Origin: Onchocerca lupi
Taxonomy: Eukaryota; Nematoda; Chromadorea; Rhabditida; Onchocercidae
Assembly (NCBI GenBank): GCA_028564675.1
Contig: JAOVVO010000386.1
Coordinates: forward strand, 1 to 64,000
DNA length: 64,000 nucleotides
Direction of reading: 5' to 3'
This document shows, one piece after another, positions 52,560 to 64,000 of the stretch (position 1 is the first letter of the stretch; each line of letters starts with the position of its first letter). The notes beneath the pieces are model-generated. The model worked only from the letters and a program-made list of their open reading frames with translations. It searched no databases and was not told where the DNA came from. Position numbers and translations under genes: made by a program.

Positions 52560-54877
52560 TTATTGATCACCCGATAATTTTCGCCTTTTTCTTTTAATAC
52601 GCTCTATTTTGCGCTGCTTATAATCTTCAACATTATTAAATCCGATTTTTTTTTCCAGTGGCAACAAAGTCTCTTTAACTGAACCCAAGCAATTTATAAT
52701 ATATTCATTGATATCATCAACTGATTCGAGGTAGCTCCCACCCACTCTTCCGAAAACAATTGCTGATCTATAAAGTAAGAAAATCAAATATATTTCTCGA
52801 AAAATAAATGGAAAAAAAGAACAAAAAATGCCTCTTAAACCATAATATGTTCATTGTGAAAGAATACCTTGTAATACCAAAGACGAAAATCCCATTGTCT
52901 TCTATAGTTATGTCGATAATAAAATCCGAACAAGTCAAACACTCAATTTCAAAATTATTGCTTTCTTGAATGAAGGTAACAATTTGTGCTGTTTTGCAGT
53001 GTTCGAAAATCACTACCAATTTTATGACCTATAAATAACCATATTGCTCATTGAAATTTAGAAGTAAACTCTAAAACTTAATAGTAATTTAATGCAATAC
53101 GAATTTCCCCAGAAGCATTCAGGATAAGAATAATAATCTATGACACATTGAGATAAGAAGGCAAAACTCCTAGTTTAATATAAGAAAATGTATTATGTAT
53201 ATTATGTATTATGTTGGAGTATGCAAAACACGTTTTTTTTTTCTGTTCGGAAAGATTTCTTCTCATAAATTTTCTGCTCAATCTATCATTTTTTGTGGAA
53301 AAAAATATTAGCTTAAAACTCAAATTAAGATAAAGATACCTTCGAAGAGGAATTCGGAAATATCTTACAACGCCGAATCGCCTTTTTCTCGAGACAGTCA
53401 CATTGGGCAATTTGTTTTCCATCTTCCATGTCCCAAACCCTTAGAGTACCATCACCACCTATAAAATTTTTTGACTGAACGAATATTTAAATTGGTAATT
53501 TAAGCAAATCTAATATTTCAAAATAACGACTATCACATCCAATTTCACGATACTAATATAAGTTAGTAATATACCTGAAGAGAAAAGCAAAGTGCCTTTT
53601 GACTGGACTGAATTTACATATGAACTGTGGCCCAAACAAAATCGATGTATGATATAACATTCAGGATAACATGAAATACGAATTTTCTCGTCACGGTCGA
53701 CAGTTATTAAAAATTTTTGATCACTTGATATGTCAATATCCAGGACCATCGAAACATGACCCAGCAAAAGTTCTCCTTCACAATTTTCTTCATCTGAAAA
53801 CTAAATAAAACAACCATAGAAGAAGAATCAACAACGACATAATGGTTCTACATAATTATGAAATGTTTAAAAAACATTACTTCAGAATTTGATTTAAAAT
53901 TAAAAGATAAAAATGCAAGAGTTTTTCTAAAATTTTAAAATTGCAAGCCTAACTACCATCAGCGAATCCACTGCTATTGCTTCTTTTTGAATTTTTCTCG
54001 TCCAGGTTGTAACGGCGAACATTACCAGCTCGATCGGATAAAATTACGAATTTTTTGGAAATTTCGAAAATCACAGCTGTTGGTGCCTTTGGCAGTTGGA
54101 GCGGTGGACGTATTTCGATCCAATCATTAAGAATATTGTACAAAAAACATTGTTTTGATGTGGTAGCAACAGCAAATAACGTACCATCCACATTCAATGC
54201 ACTTGTTAGAATCTAAAAATTTTTGAAAGTTGGGAATATACTACCCTTTGATTCTGATGTTTTTAATTCATATCTACCCTTTGGTTCTGATGTTTTTAGT
54301 TCTCGTTTGTTCAATTTTCATTCCTCACTATTTCTCACTATACATTTCTATCAATAATTTCATGTGTTTCAAATGAGTATATCTGTTTCAAATCAAAGAC
54401 TGGAAATCTAAGCAGTGATGTCTAAACAAAAATAAGAATCCGACAAATACTCTTCTTTTTATGTTTATGCTATCTTTTCTCGCTTATTTTCCCCGTCATC
54501 TCATTAATAATTCAAATATAAGTATTCAAATGATGGAGTACGAAGTTTCTAAACGGAAATATCCGAAAGTTATGCAAGTATCATATTCTAAATATACATG
54601 ATGAAAAGAATGGTAAAAATAATGGGAGATGAGTTAGATCAATAATACTATAAAGTATGGTTACTATCTATTTATGACAGACCAAGAAATCAATAAGCAG
54701 ATCATTCACCTGATCATCTTCCTTTCGGATTGCAGATGTTGCATTCTTAAATGGCACTAAGATATCCCGGCAGAGTTTCAACTTCGAAGAGTTTTTATCG
54801 ATTGTGAAAGTAAATTCGAAAATATTCTTTCCCGCAGCAATATATAACTTGTTATTGTGACAATGGATTTGAGCCAT
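52560..54877 (-). CDS. WDR4: WDR4, non-catalytic subunit of tRNA (guanine-N7) methyltransferase
   Basis: WDR4 (yeast Trm82) is the WD40 partner that stabilises METTL1/Trm8 in making m7G46 in tRNAs. Six exons join exactly in phase (54877-54710, 54212-53957, 53793-53575, 53458-53340, 53028-52868, 52767-52560), giving 376 residues against 412 in human. The strongest family block is in exons 3-4: GHVSMVLDIDISSDQKF, VDRDEKIRIS, FCLGHSSYVNSV, then GDGTLRVWDMEDGK, closely following human WDR4. Exon 2 has the second repeat with FVILSDRAGNVRRYNLDE. The C-terminus is a basic tail (RKIERIKRKRRKLSGDQ), possibly a nuclear localisation signal. The start follows an acceptor by 16 bases. An intron contains a 33-base tandem duplication. 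Confidence 0.95.
54241..54304. repeat. 33-base tandem duplication in WDR4 intron 1
   Basis: Two adjacent units of period 33 start CTACCCTTTG and continue TTCTGATGTTTTTA. They differ at only a few bases, so the duplication is recent. It lies in the intron between exons 1 and 2 and does not alter coding sequence. Confidence 0.9.
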
Positions 54878-54892
54878 TTCTTGCAGATGCAG

Positions 54893-54902
54893 TCTAAAAC
54901 AT
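54893..54902 (-). promoter_or_regulatory. probable spliced-leader acceptor of WDR4
   Basis: Read on the minus strand, TGTTTTAG precedes 54893 and the WDR4 ATG follows 16 bases later. No upstream coding exon fits. Confidence 0.55.
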
Positions 54903-55808
54903 AAAGGATTGTTTTAAAATAAGACAAATACTCATCCTATCCAAACAGTGAAACTCTTCTGTTAATTCAAACGTTGCTCGATATTTTTGATACAAATATT
55001 CAAATGAGATGGACTTCTTCCTATTAAAATATGGTAATTCTGATGCACCTCCAAATTAGTTCCAATAATTCTCAAATTAACGATTCACAAACCTTCCATC
55101 CGCACTAGGATTACACTTGGCCGAAATAATTTAACTCGAATGTCAACAGCTCTCTAGCTATCTAGCCTCCGACCCACTTGAAATCTTTTCCGCTACAGTC
55201 ATTTTATTAAATCCGAGAAACACAATGTATTTAAAGGAAATATATTAGTGCAGGTAATCACTGTTTTCTAGAGACAATAGAAACGTACGATATAGCGAAA
55301 TAATACAAAATATAGGCGATTATAATGAAGATGATGGTAGGTGAGTTGCTTGAACTGAAGAAATATTAGGTATTGAAATAGTTTTGGAGGCAGTACGGTT
55401 TCAGAGGTTGAGAAGACTTAAGAATAGTGTGAGTTAAGAGATTGAAAAGAAAATGAAATATTAATATTGCACTTATAATGGAAGTGAGGGAATAAGTAAA
55501 CGATAGTTTGGATAATAGCATGGAACATTCCGTAACTTTTCCTTTTTGCTTGTTTTTCAACATCCATCAACGATGTATTTGTATTTAACGATATGAAATA
55601 ATTCATGAATGGGATTGACCACTGTGATCATTAGAGGGCGAATGATAGAGAATATCGTTGATAAGAGTTGATCGATTTCTTATCATAACTTGCGATTTAA
55701 GTTTCAAGGCAGACGATTCAAGAATAGCAAATGGCAGAGCAATGAGCGTAGAAAACGCTGCCGTGGAAGATTAAGTTAATTTAGTTACACTAATGAATAA
55801 AATTTTAG
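54903..55808. promoter_or_regulatory. divergent promoter region, WDR4 and small membrane protein
   Basis: About 900 bases between head-to-head genes, without recognisable coding sequence (open frames at 55366-55606 on the minus strand look like chance). The right end AATTTTAG (55801-55808) is a good acceptor 14 bases before the next ATG and is read as its trans-splice site. Confidence 0.5.
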
Positions 55809-55822
55809 AGTGTTATATTACA

Positions 55823-56379
55823 ATGAGATTATCTGCGCTTCAACTTTGTGAAAAAACCACTCAGGCAATTCGCAAAGTAAGTAGGAAGAATTTGTTACGA
55901 ATATGTGGTACTATTGTAATCGCTGAAATAGTGCTTGCCGTTTACGCTGAGTAAGTCCATTTCTGATTAAAATTGAATAGAGAAAACGCTTTAAAAGTTG
56001 TCTTTAATTAATCAGTTATATACTTGTTTCCGAAAGCCATTTCTCAAATTCGGGTAAGTTCATACAAAAACTAGACATTAAAAAAAATGACTTCTCTTCA
56101 GTGATAATACATTAAATGGTTTAGAGTACAAAAAGTTTCGAAAACTACTTTCTTAAAGGAATTTTTTCGAGATAATATTTTTGCATCGCACGAAAATAAC
56201 ATTAAAATAGATTTAATAAATATTAATAGTTTAGAGAATTCGCTCTGCCAACACCAGATATGGTGTATGATTTTCACATGAAATTTTCTCGAGAATTTGC
56301 TGATTTTGCGATGGGCAACAAATATGGCGCTGGAGCTTTTCGTCATGTTGGTGACAAGCAAAGAAGCAATACTAATTAA
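55823..56379 (+). CDS. small single-pass membrane protein, 90 aa, unrecognised
   Basis: Two exons (55823-55950 and 56235-56379) join in phase through a good GTAAGT donor and a TTTAG acceptor to encode 90 residues. Residues 1-25 are basic and helical (QLCEKTTQAIRKVSRKNLL). One hydrophobic segment follows (about residues 26-42, ICGTIVIAEIVLAVYA). The remainder is polar with aromatic residues (PDMVYDFHMKFSREFADF) and a glycine-containing end. The positive N-terminal side with a single short helix resembles small accessory subunits of mitochondrial inner-membrane complexes, but no family can be named. It is too short and too split to show up as one long open frame. The intact phase and flanking signals make a real gene likely. 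Confidence 0.65.
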
Positions 56380-58142
56380 ATTTTGAATTATGTTATTTAC
56401 ATTTCTGATAAATACGTGTCAGTTCTTACATTGAATTAATTGTTCGTAAAGCATTAGAATTCAAGTGTAAAAAAAAAAGTGTATTGACAGAAATCGAATA
56501 GATGATATAAATAATTAAAAACTATAAAAGCATATGTATAGAGAAACGCAGACGCATTGTGTCACAAAAAAAGAAAATTACCACTTTCTCATTAAAAGAG
56601 GAAGCATCCAGGAAAGAACAAAGAAGTTGAATTACCAAATCTTATCCTATATTTCTAGTGGATATGATATACGCTGCAGAATATGTTTGATCATATCGAC
56701 AAATACCTAAGCCATCTAACAAGAAATTATTAGATGGAATGAAAAAAAGTCAGACTCGATTGAATCAATGAATACAATAAAGGGAAAGATTGATAATTTA
56801 ATCCTATTTTAATAATTAATTATGAGAGTCTGTTATTTGATCCGTGCATTTCAAGTGTTTAATAGTTCAGGGCGACTATTATGAAGTAAAGGAAGCATTT
56901 TTCAGGAAATCAGTTATAAGGATCATGGATATTACGATAGACCTAACCTGTTCCAGCACTAATCCATCATTACTGTCTCCATGTAGCTCATATCCACTGC
57001 TTCAGAGATGATAAAGTAGTTTCTTTTCTCTTCCAGAAGATATTCTATGTACAAAACGATATAAATTTGATATTTCACTACTTCTCACTTCTTCAGAAAT
57101 AACGGCTGCCTTTTCGACCTTTTAAGGTATGGCGAGAAAAATCCTCCTTGTTAAGACTATTACACCTAGCTACTACAATATCTCAACTGCTGTACTTTTA
57201 AGGACTAGACTGTGGAGCCACACGTAGTTAGTAGCCATAATCTGAAGAATATCGGATTCCTGATTTTTTCTGGAAATTTCAACTGATTTCCGCACCATAC
57301 TTATTCTATTATCCCTTACATTTATAGTTTGCTCACTCACATCTCCATCCAAGCATGTTCAACATTCGATATTTTAAAAAGGAATAAATTTGAACGAAAT
57401 TTGGAAAGGGATGATTTTTATAACATTCGAAATATACCAAGATGTGACAGATCTGGCTTTTAACTCCTTGACAAGTTCTTACTTCATCGCACGGAGGGAC
57501 ACGCACTAATTGCTCAATTTCATTAAATTTCCGATTTCTCATTTATAACAAAATGGGTGATTTGAATTAGAAAAGATGTAAGAGACTATGATTTTCATTT
57601 CGACCAGGACATCGTGATATGTGAAGGGATAGTCTGTTGCCGAAAGTAACTGGGCCAACGGAAAGGGACCTGAGAGGTTAATAAAAGTACATTAGGATTA
57701 CAGCATTCATTTTATAAGAGTAGAAGTTGTTGTTTGTTTTCCGCAGAGAGGATATTTTCAAAGCATTTTTCCAGCCTATCCATATTTCAATTTAAAACTA
57801 CCGAATAGACTTGTAAGCACTTATGCTGCTGTCTATATATTAGTGCGAATATAAATTATTAAAATTGATGTTGATATCTTGTTTAACAGAGTAATTATAT
57901 TTTGCAGTGATTTTTTTAAATGAATAATATTGCTGGATTTAGCTTGAAACATATTTGTGTACATTGCTGCTTAACTGAATACAACATTCAATCTAACATT
58001 TTGTGTAATTGCACCCACGTGCAGTTTGGCGTGAATATTGTTATCGTCATTTGTCATTGTAAGTTCTCATAAATTATATTCGAAACGAATCTTAGGTGTT
58101 ATCAGTGCGTGTGTGTGAAAAGGCAGTGCTAGACTAATCAGA
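56380..58142. other. intergenic region before NAA15
   Basis: About 1.76 kb. No supported gene. The minus-strand frame at 57333-57542 contains several cysteines but no splice or family support. The sequence just before the NAA15 ATG (CTAATCAG ending at 58141) could be a trans-splice acceptor. Confidence 0.55.
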
Positions 58143-61100
58143 ATGGCGCCTCCAGGACAGTCAAGCAGCCAACCGTTACCTTCCAAAGAACTTACTCTTT
58201 TCCGTAAAGTTGTTGTACGTTTCGGGTTAATTTTCATATATTTTTTAGTGAAGCATTTTACTGTAAAAGTATGCAGAATTTAAGTCTATTTATATAAAAG
58301 AAAAAATAAGAAGAAAGGGATGAAAAAGAAAAGGGAGGAAAAAAAAGTTTTCGAGAGGAGAAATGAAGATCAGAAAGTAAAATTGAAAGACAAGGAAAGA
58401 ATGGAAAACTAGAGGACGAATCTTTTCAAAAAATGACAATGTTTCCCTTAAGCATAATTCTGTCTGGAGATAGATAATTACTAAACTGGCAAGAAAATCT
58501 TTCCATACTATGTTTTACCTGATTGCAGAAGCACTACGAACATAAACAGTACAAGAATGGCCTTCGGTGCGCCAAAATGATTCTCTCTAATCCGCAGTTC
58601 AGTGAACATGGAGGTTTAATTAGTTGTATTAATAACATCGTAATTTTCAATTTTTTTTAAAGTGTAATTTCAAAGACTTTGTATTGACTTAAAAATGTGA
58701 AATTATTTGTTTAGAAACGTTGGCAATGAAGGGTTTGATTTTAAATTGCATGGGAAAGCATGAAGAAGCACAAGAGTGCGTCAAACGAGGTTTAAAGGTT
58801 ATTCATACTATTGAATACAGAAAAGCAGCAATTTTTCTACTTTCTAATCGGTTGCATTAAAGATTTTAATATCCTTAGCAGCGATCACTGATTCATTGTA
58901 GGCTGACCTTCGGTCACATGTCTGTTGGCATGTCTTTGGCTTGGTACAACGTAGTGAGAAGAAATATGATGAGGCGATGAAGGCATATAAGCAGGCTTTA
59001 CGTTTAGATCGTGATAATATGCAAATACTCAGGGATTTATCGTTATTACAAATTCAAATGCGAGATTTAGACGGGTATCGCGTAAGTCTTTTCATGTTTC
59101 ATCGCAACAAAATAATGACTTTTAGGTTTTTTTTTTTTTGCTTTTTTATATATTTTTGAATAAATTATATCGAACAACTCTTTCCCAGTTCTCGCTACCT
59201 TTTTGTTCTGCACATCTAGCTATATTTTTTTGACTGGATTGAAGATTGTAACTTTTTTGATCTGTTTTATATCTGCATGTACATAATTTGGTTTCTGTGG
59301 CTTCTGCTACTGGATTCGGTCTTCTGAGTAATGAAAAACATTATTGTAGAAAAGTTAGCTACCTAAAATTATATTAAAATAGAAAATCAAATAGGCTTTG
59401 TTGTGCGATATAAAAAAAAAAAACAGAATACAGTGGTAATAACAATGTCTCTAGTTGGCAGAAACGGCATTTCTGTGCATGATTCTTTTTTCATTTTCCT
59501 AAGTGTTTTAAATGAATAAGAAGTGAAGAGGAACTTATAAGCTTGAACACGCTACGAGAGAAATATAATACATTACTCAGAATATCCAGGAACCAGTATA
59601 TATGATCAGGATTGCAAAATTTTTGATAATTCACATCATTTTGATAGCATACATGAAATTTTTACAGGATTCACGTTATCGACTGCTCATGTTGCGTCCA
59701 CAACAACGAATTGCATGGATTGGTTATGCGACAGCATATCATCTTCTCAAAGACTACGATATGGCTCTAAAAATTGTCAGCGAGTTTTGTAACAGCAGTA
59801 GAGTTGAGGTCTGTTTGCTTTTCCTGCACTTACCCAAAATCCAATTCTGTTATTCCAAAATCTCACCTCAGACTTAATTTTAATAAAATATAATAAGATA
59901 GAATATTAATTTTAATAAAATATAAGTTAATTTTAACTCTTAGAAATGTACTTTATCATTTGCCACTTTGTCATTAACATCATATTGAAAAAATAAATAA
60001 AAAGTGAAAATTCAATCATTTCTTAAATTCATTCATGATTCAATAAATTCAGATTAATTATGATTCACTCATTTTTTTTCTAAGAAAACTATTTTTCGAG
60101 GCGTCATATTCTTACTATTTATTTCATAAAACATTCGAGGCAATGTTTATTGTACAAAAAAAGGTGTTGTTCTTGTTAGGAACTTTTAACTTTTTTTTGC
60201 TATGGAATATTTTAAATTTTCAAATATTGAATGACTTTTCCATTATCTTCCATATCTTTCTAATCGCTCATTTTCTCAGCTACCAGAATACGATTTCGAG
60301 CAGAGTGAACTAATCTTATATCAGAACATGATTCTCCGCGAATCTGGTCAGTTAGAATTGGCTCTGAACAAACTGGAGGAAAATGCATCACAAATTGTTG
60401 ATCGCGTTGCTTATATGGAAACGCGTGGTAAGCTGATTGAGATATTAACTAAAAAGTTGAAGCTTAAAGTTAAATTTTGCATGTCGTGAATATATTATTA
60501 ATTGTCTGGTTTTTTAAGCAAATCTCCTGATGGCTTTGAACGATAATGCGAAGGCAGAAATTACTTATTGGAAATTAATTGAAAGAAATCCGGAGAATAT
60601 TATATATTATCATCAAATCGAGAAATGCAGAGACCTGGGTATCTAGTTGCTTTCATTATGTTCAATATTCGGTTGTGATTGAGATTTTTGAATGTGCGTG
60701 CATAACTTATGAATTTTGCAGCCGAAAACGATATCGAAGAGCGCTATGAAATTTACAAGAAAGCTGTTTCAATGAATCCACATGCAGCCACTCCGAAAAG
60801 AGTTCCTCTTTATTTTCTTCATGGTATTTCCTTTACATTATGTTTTTTCAACTGAAATGCTTTAAATCATATTTAAAGTGGATTGTATCAAAGCAGTCTT
60901 TATCACGTCTAAATCATATTTAGAAAATCATAATCTTTTGATTTCAGTTTTATTTTAAAAACTATTTCAGGTGCCCAATTTGAAAGCCTCTTGTTCAATT
61001 ATTTGATAACTGGTCTCCGAAAAGGCGTGCCTTCACTTTTTAAATATCTCATTCCGCTATATGTAGATACCGATAAGGTTAAATATAAAGATTTCATCTC

Positions 61101-62802
61101 AATTTTTTTTTTTACTCTTACGCTTATCGAGCCCTTCAAAACTCTTCTTAGCTCCATTCAGATGTAAGATGATAAATAATCATATTTTCTGGATTAACAT
61201 TTTGAGTTGTTCGAGAAATGCTTTATACGGAATCCTTTAAGCTTGAACACTATCTTCAGAAATATAGATCTTTTCTTCGGAAGAATAAACAATAGAGGCA
61301 TTTCAGAATATATATTAAATTTTATTAATTTTATTTAATATATATTAATTTCATTTTAGACTGTCCAGATTTTGAACACTGTAAATATACAATGCACCAA
61401 TATGTCGAAAGCACCATTTATATTTCCTCCCCATTTCACTTTTACTTTGGTAAAAATAATTGGGAATATTAATCTTTTATTATCTTTAGATCCAATTTTT
61501 GGAATGCACGCTCATCGAATTCGTTAAGCGATTAGAAGAAAACGGGTATAAAAAAGGATCTTTGGATAGTTAGTTTGGATTTTTATGTGTTATATGTTTC
61601 AAGCTTACAATATAATCAGCAAATTATGGTTTCGAACATCGTTAAATATCGAATACTATTTGAAATCATATAATTTAAAATTTTTTAGATAGTCCTCTTC
61701 CGGAATCACCAACTACGGTATTATGGTTGTATTACTTATTGGCTCAACATTATGACAAATTAGGATCAATTCAGCAGGCGCTTGTATATATTAATAGAGC
61801 AATACAGCATACACCAACACTGATCGAACTCTACATGATAAAAGCAAAAATCCATAAGGTTTGTTCACATTCTATAGTCATCTAGAATATCTGAAAACTC
61901 TGTTCCCACTATAACTTTACCACTACTAGTCACATGGATTTACATGGCCCTTCTGAATCTTGTTCTTTTTGTCTTTTAATGAATGTAATGACTGCTATGA
62001 TGAATGAAATGTTATTTATAATATTATTACTGCAGCACGCAGGTGATGCTCATGAAGGTGCAAACTTGATGGAGCAAGCACAGTCCTTAGATACGGCAGA
62101 CCGATATGTGAATAGTAAATGTGCAAAGTACATGCTTCGAGCTGGACTTATTAAAGAGGCAGAACATATGTGTTCGAAATTTACAAGAGAAGGTGTTAAT
62201 GCATCGGCAAATTTGAATGAAATGCAGTGCATGTGGTATGAAATTGAATGTGCTAAAGCACATCAACGGTTGGCAAATTACGGTGAGGCATTGAAAAAAT
62301 GCCATGAAGTTGAAAGAGTTTGTTTTTCAATCATCTTTATGTCTAGTTAAAATTTTTAGCATCTAATGTAGAATTTCATTCTGAAAATAATGTGTCTATT
62401 ATCAAAATAGTTCAGATAATAGAGATGATCTTGATAGTATCGAAGATGGAGAATTATGTGAGCTCAACTATTATAGATCATCTATATTATGTCTAGGCTC
62501 ATTTAATGTCTACCTATTCTTTTTTTTTTTGATTTGCCATTCGTTGACTAGATACTTTTTGATTTCTCACAATATTGTTTGTAGTACTTTCATAACATGT
62601 CTGTATCAATCATTTATAGCATTTCGTGGGTATTATTGAAGACCAGTTTGATTTTCATACTTATTGTATTCGCAAAATGACACTTTGTTCATACATTGGA
62701 TTGCTGAGATTAGAAGATGTTCTGCGACGACACAAATTTTATTACGAAGCTGCCAAAATTGCAATCACTGTATGTTTCTTTTTAAGTCATTATTATTGCG
62801 TT

Positions 62803-62833
<31 letters not shown>

Positions 62834-64000
62834 TATAATACTTAAAATTAATAAGAAATTTTTAGATATATCTTCGGATGTATGATCATCCTAATGACTT
62901 TACTCCTGACAAACACAATGGTGAAATTGATTTATCAGCGTCTGAGCTAAAGAAACTGAAAAAAAAGCAAAAAAAGGAAAAAGCCAAGGAAGCCCTTGAG
63001 GCTGCTGCTAAACAAAAGCAGATAAATGCGAAGAAGGTATAACACTTACAGCTAACAGGAATTTAAAATCCAAGATTTCAGTGACTCACTATTGCTAATT
63101 TTTTGTGACTGATTTGTTCATAGAAAATAGCAGTTTACTAGAGAAATTATGTGCTATATAAAAATACTAATAATAGAGTTATGAATGTTGATGACTGTAG
63201 CTAAAAAAAATGTGTTAATTAATGTTTACTATTACCTTTATCAATTATCCATTCCTTTTATGAAAAAAAAATTATTATATGATGCGAAACTAGTGTTAAA
63301 GCAATAATAGTAGCGATTTCTTGATGAGAAAAAATTTGTGAAAGCAAATAATTTTTAAGAAGAGACAACTACTTCCGAACCACAAAATTTACAACATTAT
63401 GTAATTGGCAACTATTAAATTTATGTGACTATTTCATCACATCTTTTTTGCATGAATAATTTTTTATTGATGCAAATTAGAAGTTTCTTTCGATTTGATA
63501 TTAAATGTTGAGCTCACTTCAGGGTGATATTGAAATAGATGGTTTCGCGCCAGAACCTCTTAATGCAGAGAAACTCCTAAAAGTGGATGATCCTTTGGAG
63601 GAGGCTAGTAAATTTGTGCAACCACTTCTTCAATTGAACAGCGAACAATTTGGATCATATATTCTTGGTTTTGAAGTTTACTATAGGAAGAAGAAAGTAT
63701 GTTGTTTGATGAATTTGCACTAAGCTTTGATACGGTAATAATTTCTGGATGTGTAAAGAATTAGATTTTACTATCCATCAATTCACAGTGATCTAAGAAT
63801 GTAAATTACCCTATCTGTAATCTTTCACTTTTCATGTCATCACGTTTTATGTTAGTATAATAGTTTCAGAAGTCTGAATATACTATCCTGTACTTTTAGA
63901 TGTCAAACGTGGTTCATTTTTTCTTTATTTACGATATTTTGCAAATTAATTTTTACCCTCAGTAATGAATGTTTTTTTAGCAGGAAAGACATCACTTAAA
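58143..64000 (+). CDS. NAA15: NAA15, auxiliary subunit of the NatA N-terminal acetyltransferase (3' end outside window)
   Basis: NAA15 is the TPR-repeat scaffold that anchors catalytic NAA10 to the ribosome for co-translational N-terminal acetylation. Fifteen exons agree in phase: 58143-58214, 58529-58613, 58715-58797, 58902-59081, 59668-59808, 60280-60427, 60519-60638, 60722-60823, 60971-61077, 61490-61568, 61689-61858, 62036-62317, 62620-62769, 62866-63036, 63523-63696. A probable sixteenth starts at 63981 and runs off the edge. About 690 of an expected 850-870 residues are present. Seen blocks: [71 protein letters not shown], the TPR around [20 protein letters not shown], the basic linker [15 protein letters not shown], and [20 protein letters not shown]. 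The absence of the C-terminus is due to the window edge, not truncation. Confidence 0.95.

Noticed and set aside
57333..57542. Minus-strand frame with several cysteines, considered as a small secreted or zinc-binding protein
   Set aside because: No signal peptide, no zinc-site spacing, no splice signals, and no recognised family.

Overview
The window is eukaryotic nuclear DNA. It is AT-rich, with many short GT-AG introns, T-rich 3' splice sites, long poly-T and poly-A runs and ATT microsatellites. Eight genes have a TTTNAG-type 3' splice acceptor only 5 to 22 bases upstream of the start codon and no visible upstream exon. This is the signature of spliced-leader trans-splicing, so the source is most likely a nematode, and the base composition and gene structure would suit a filarial worm (inference, not proven).

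Layout: 1-2840 is gene-poor and rich in short repeats. A small acidic ORF follows (2841-3101, +). Then come mitochondrial ribosomal protein mL46 (4231-6185, -), the SWI/SNF subunit BAF60/SMARCD (6618-10290, +), the tRNA m3C methyltransferase METTL6 (11402-12589, +), the ER PAT-complex subunit CCDC47 (13121-16177, -) and the very large GCN1 gene (16976-34879, +). An isolated tRNA-Arg(UCU) lies at 37667-37739. A predicted secreted orphan protein (38903-41454, +) converges on a divergent SLC6-type transporter (about 42604-51614, -). These are followed by the tRNA m7G methyltransferase subunit WDR4 (52560-54877, -), an unrecognised 90-residue single-pass membrane protein (55823-56379, +) and the NatA auxiliary subunit NAA15 (58143 to beyond the right edge, +). 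Splice phases were reconciled by hand for every multi-exon gene except the full GCN1 exon set and the 3' tail of the transporter.

Most genes are conserved housekeeping genes. Several touch translation: mL46 in the mitoribosome, METTL6 and WDR4 in tRNA modification, GCN1 in sensing stalled ribosomes, NAA15 in co-translational N-acetylation, CCDC47 in membrane-protein insertion, and the tRNA-Arg. They are on mixed strands with separate promoters, so I read this as chance neighbourhood and not an operon. The less ordinary content is the atypical SLC6 transporter with long N- and C-terminal extensions and altered substrate-site motifs, a cruciform-like element inside one of its introns, the secreted orphan built with a 22-base micro-exon, and the small membrane protein. 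I found no convincing wholly new multi-gene system.
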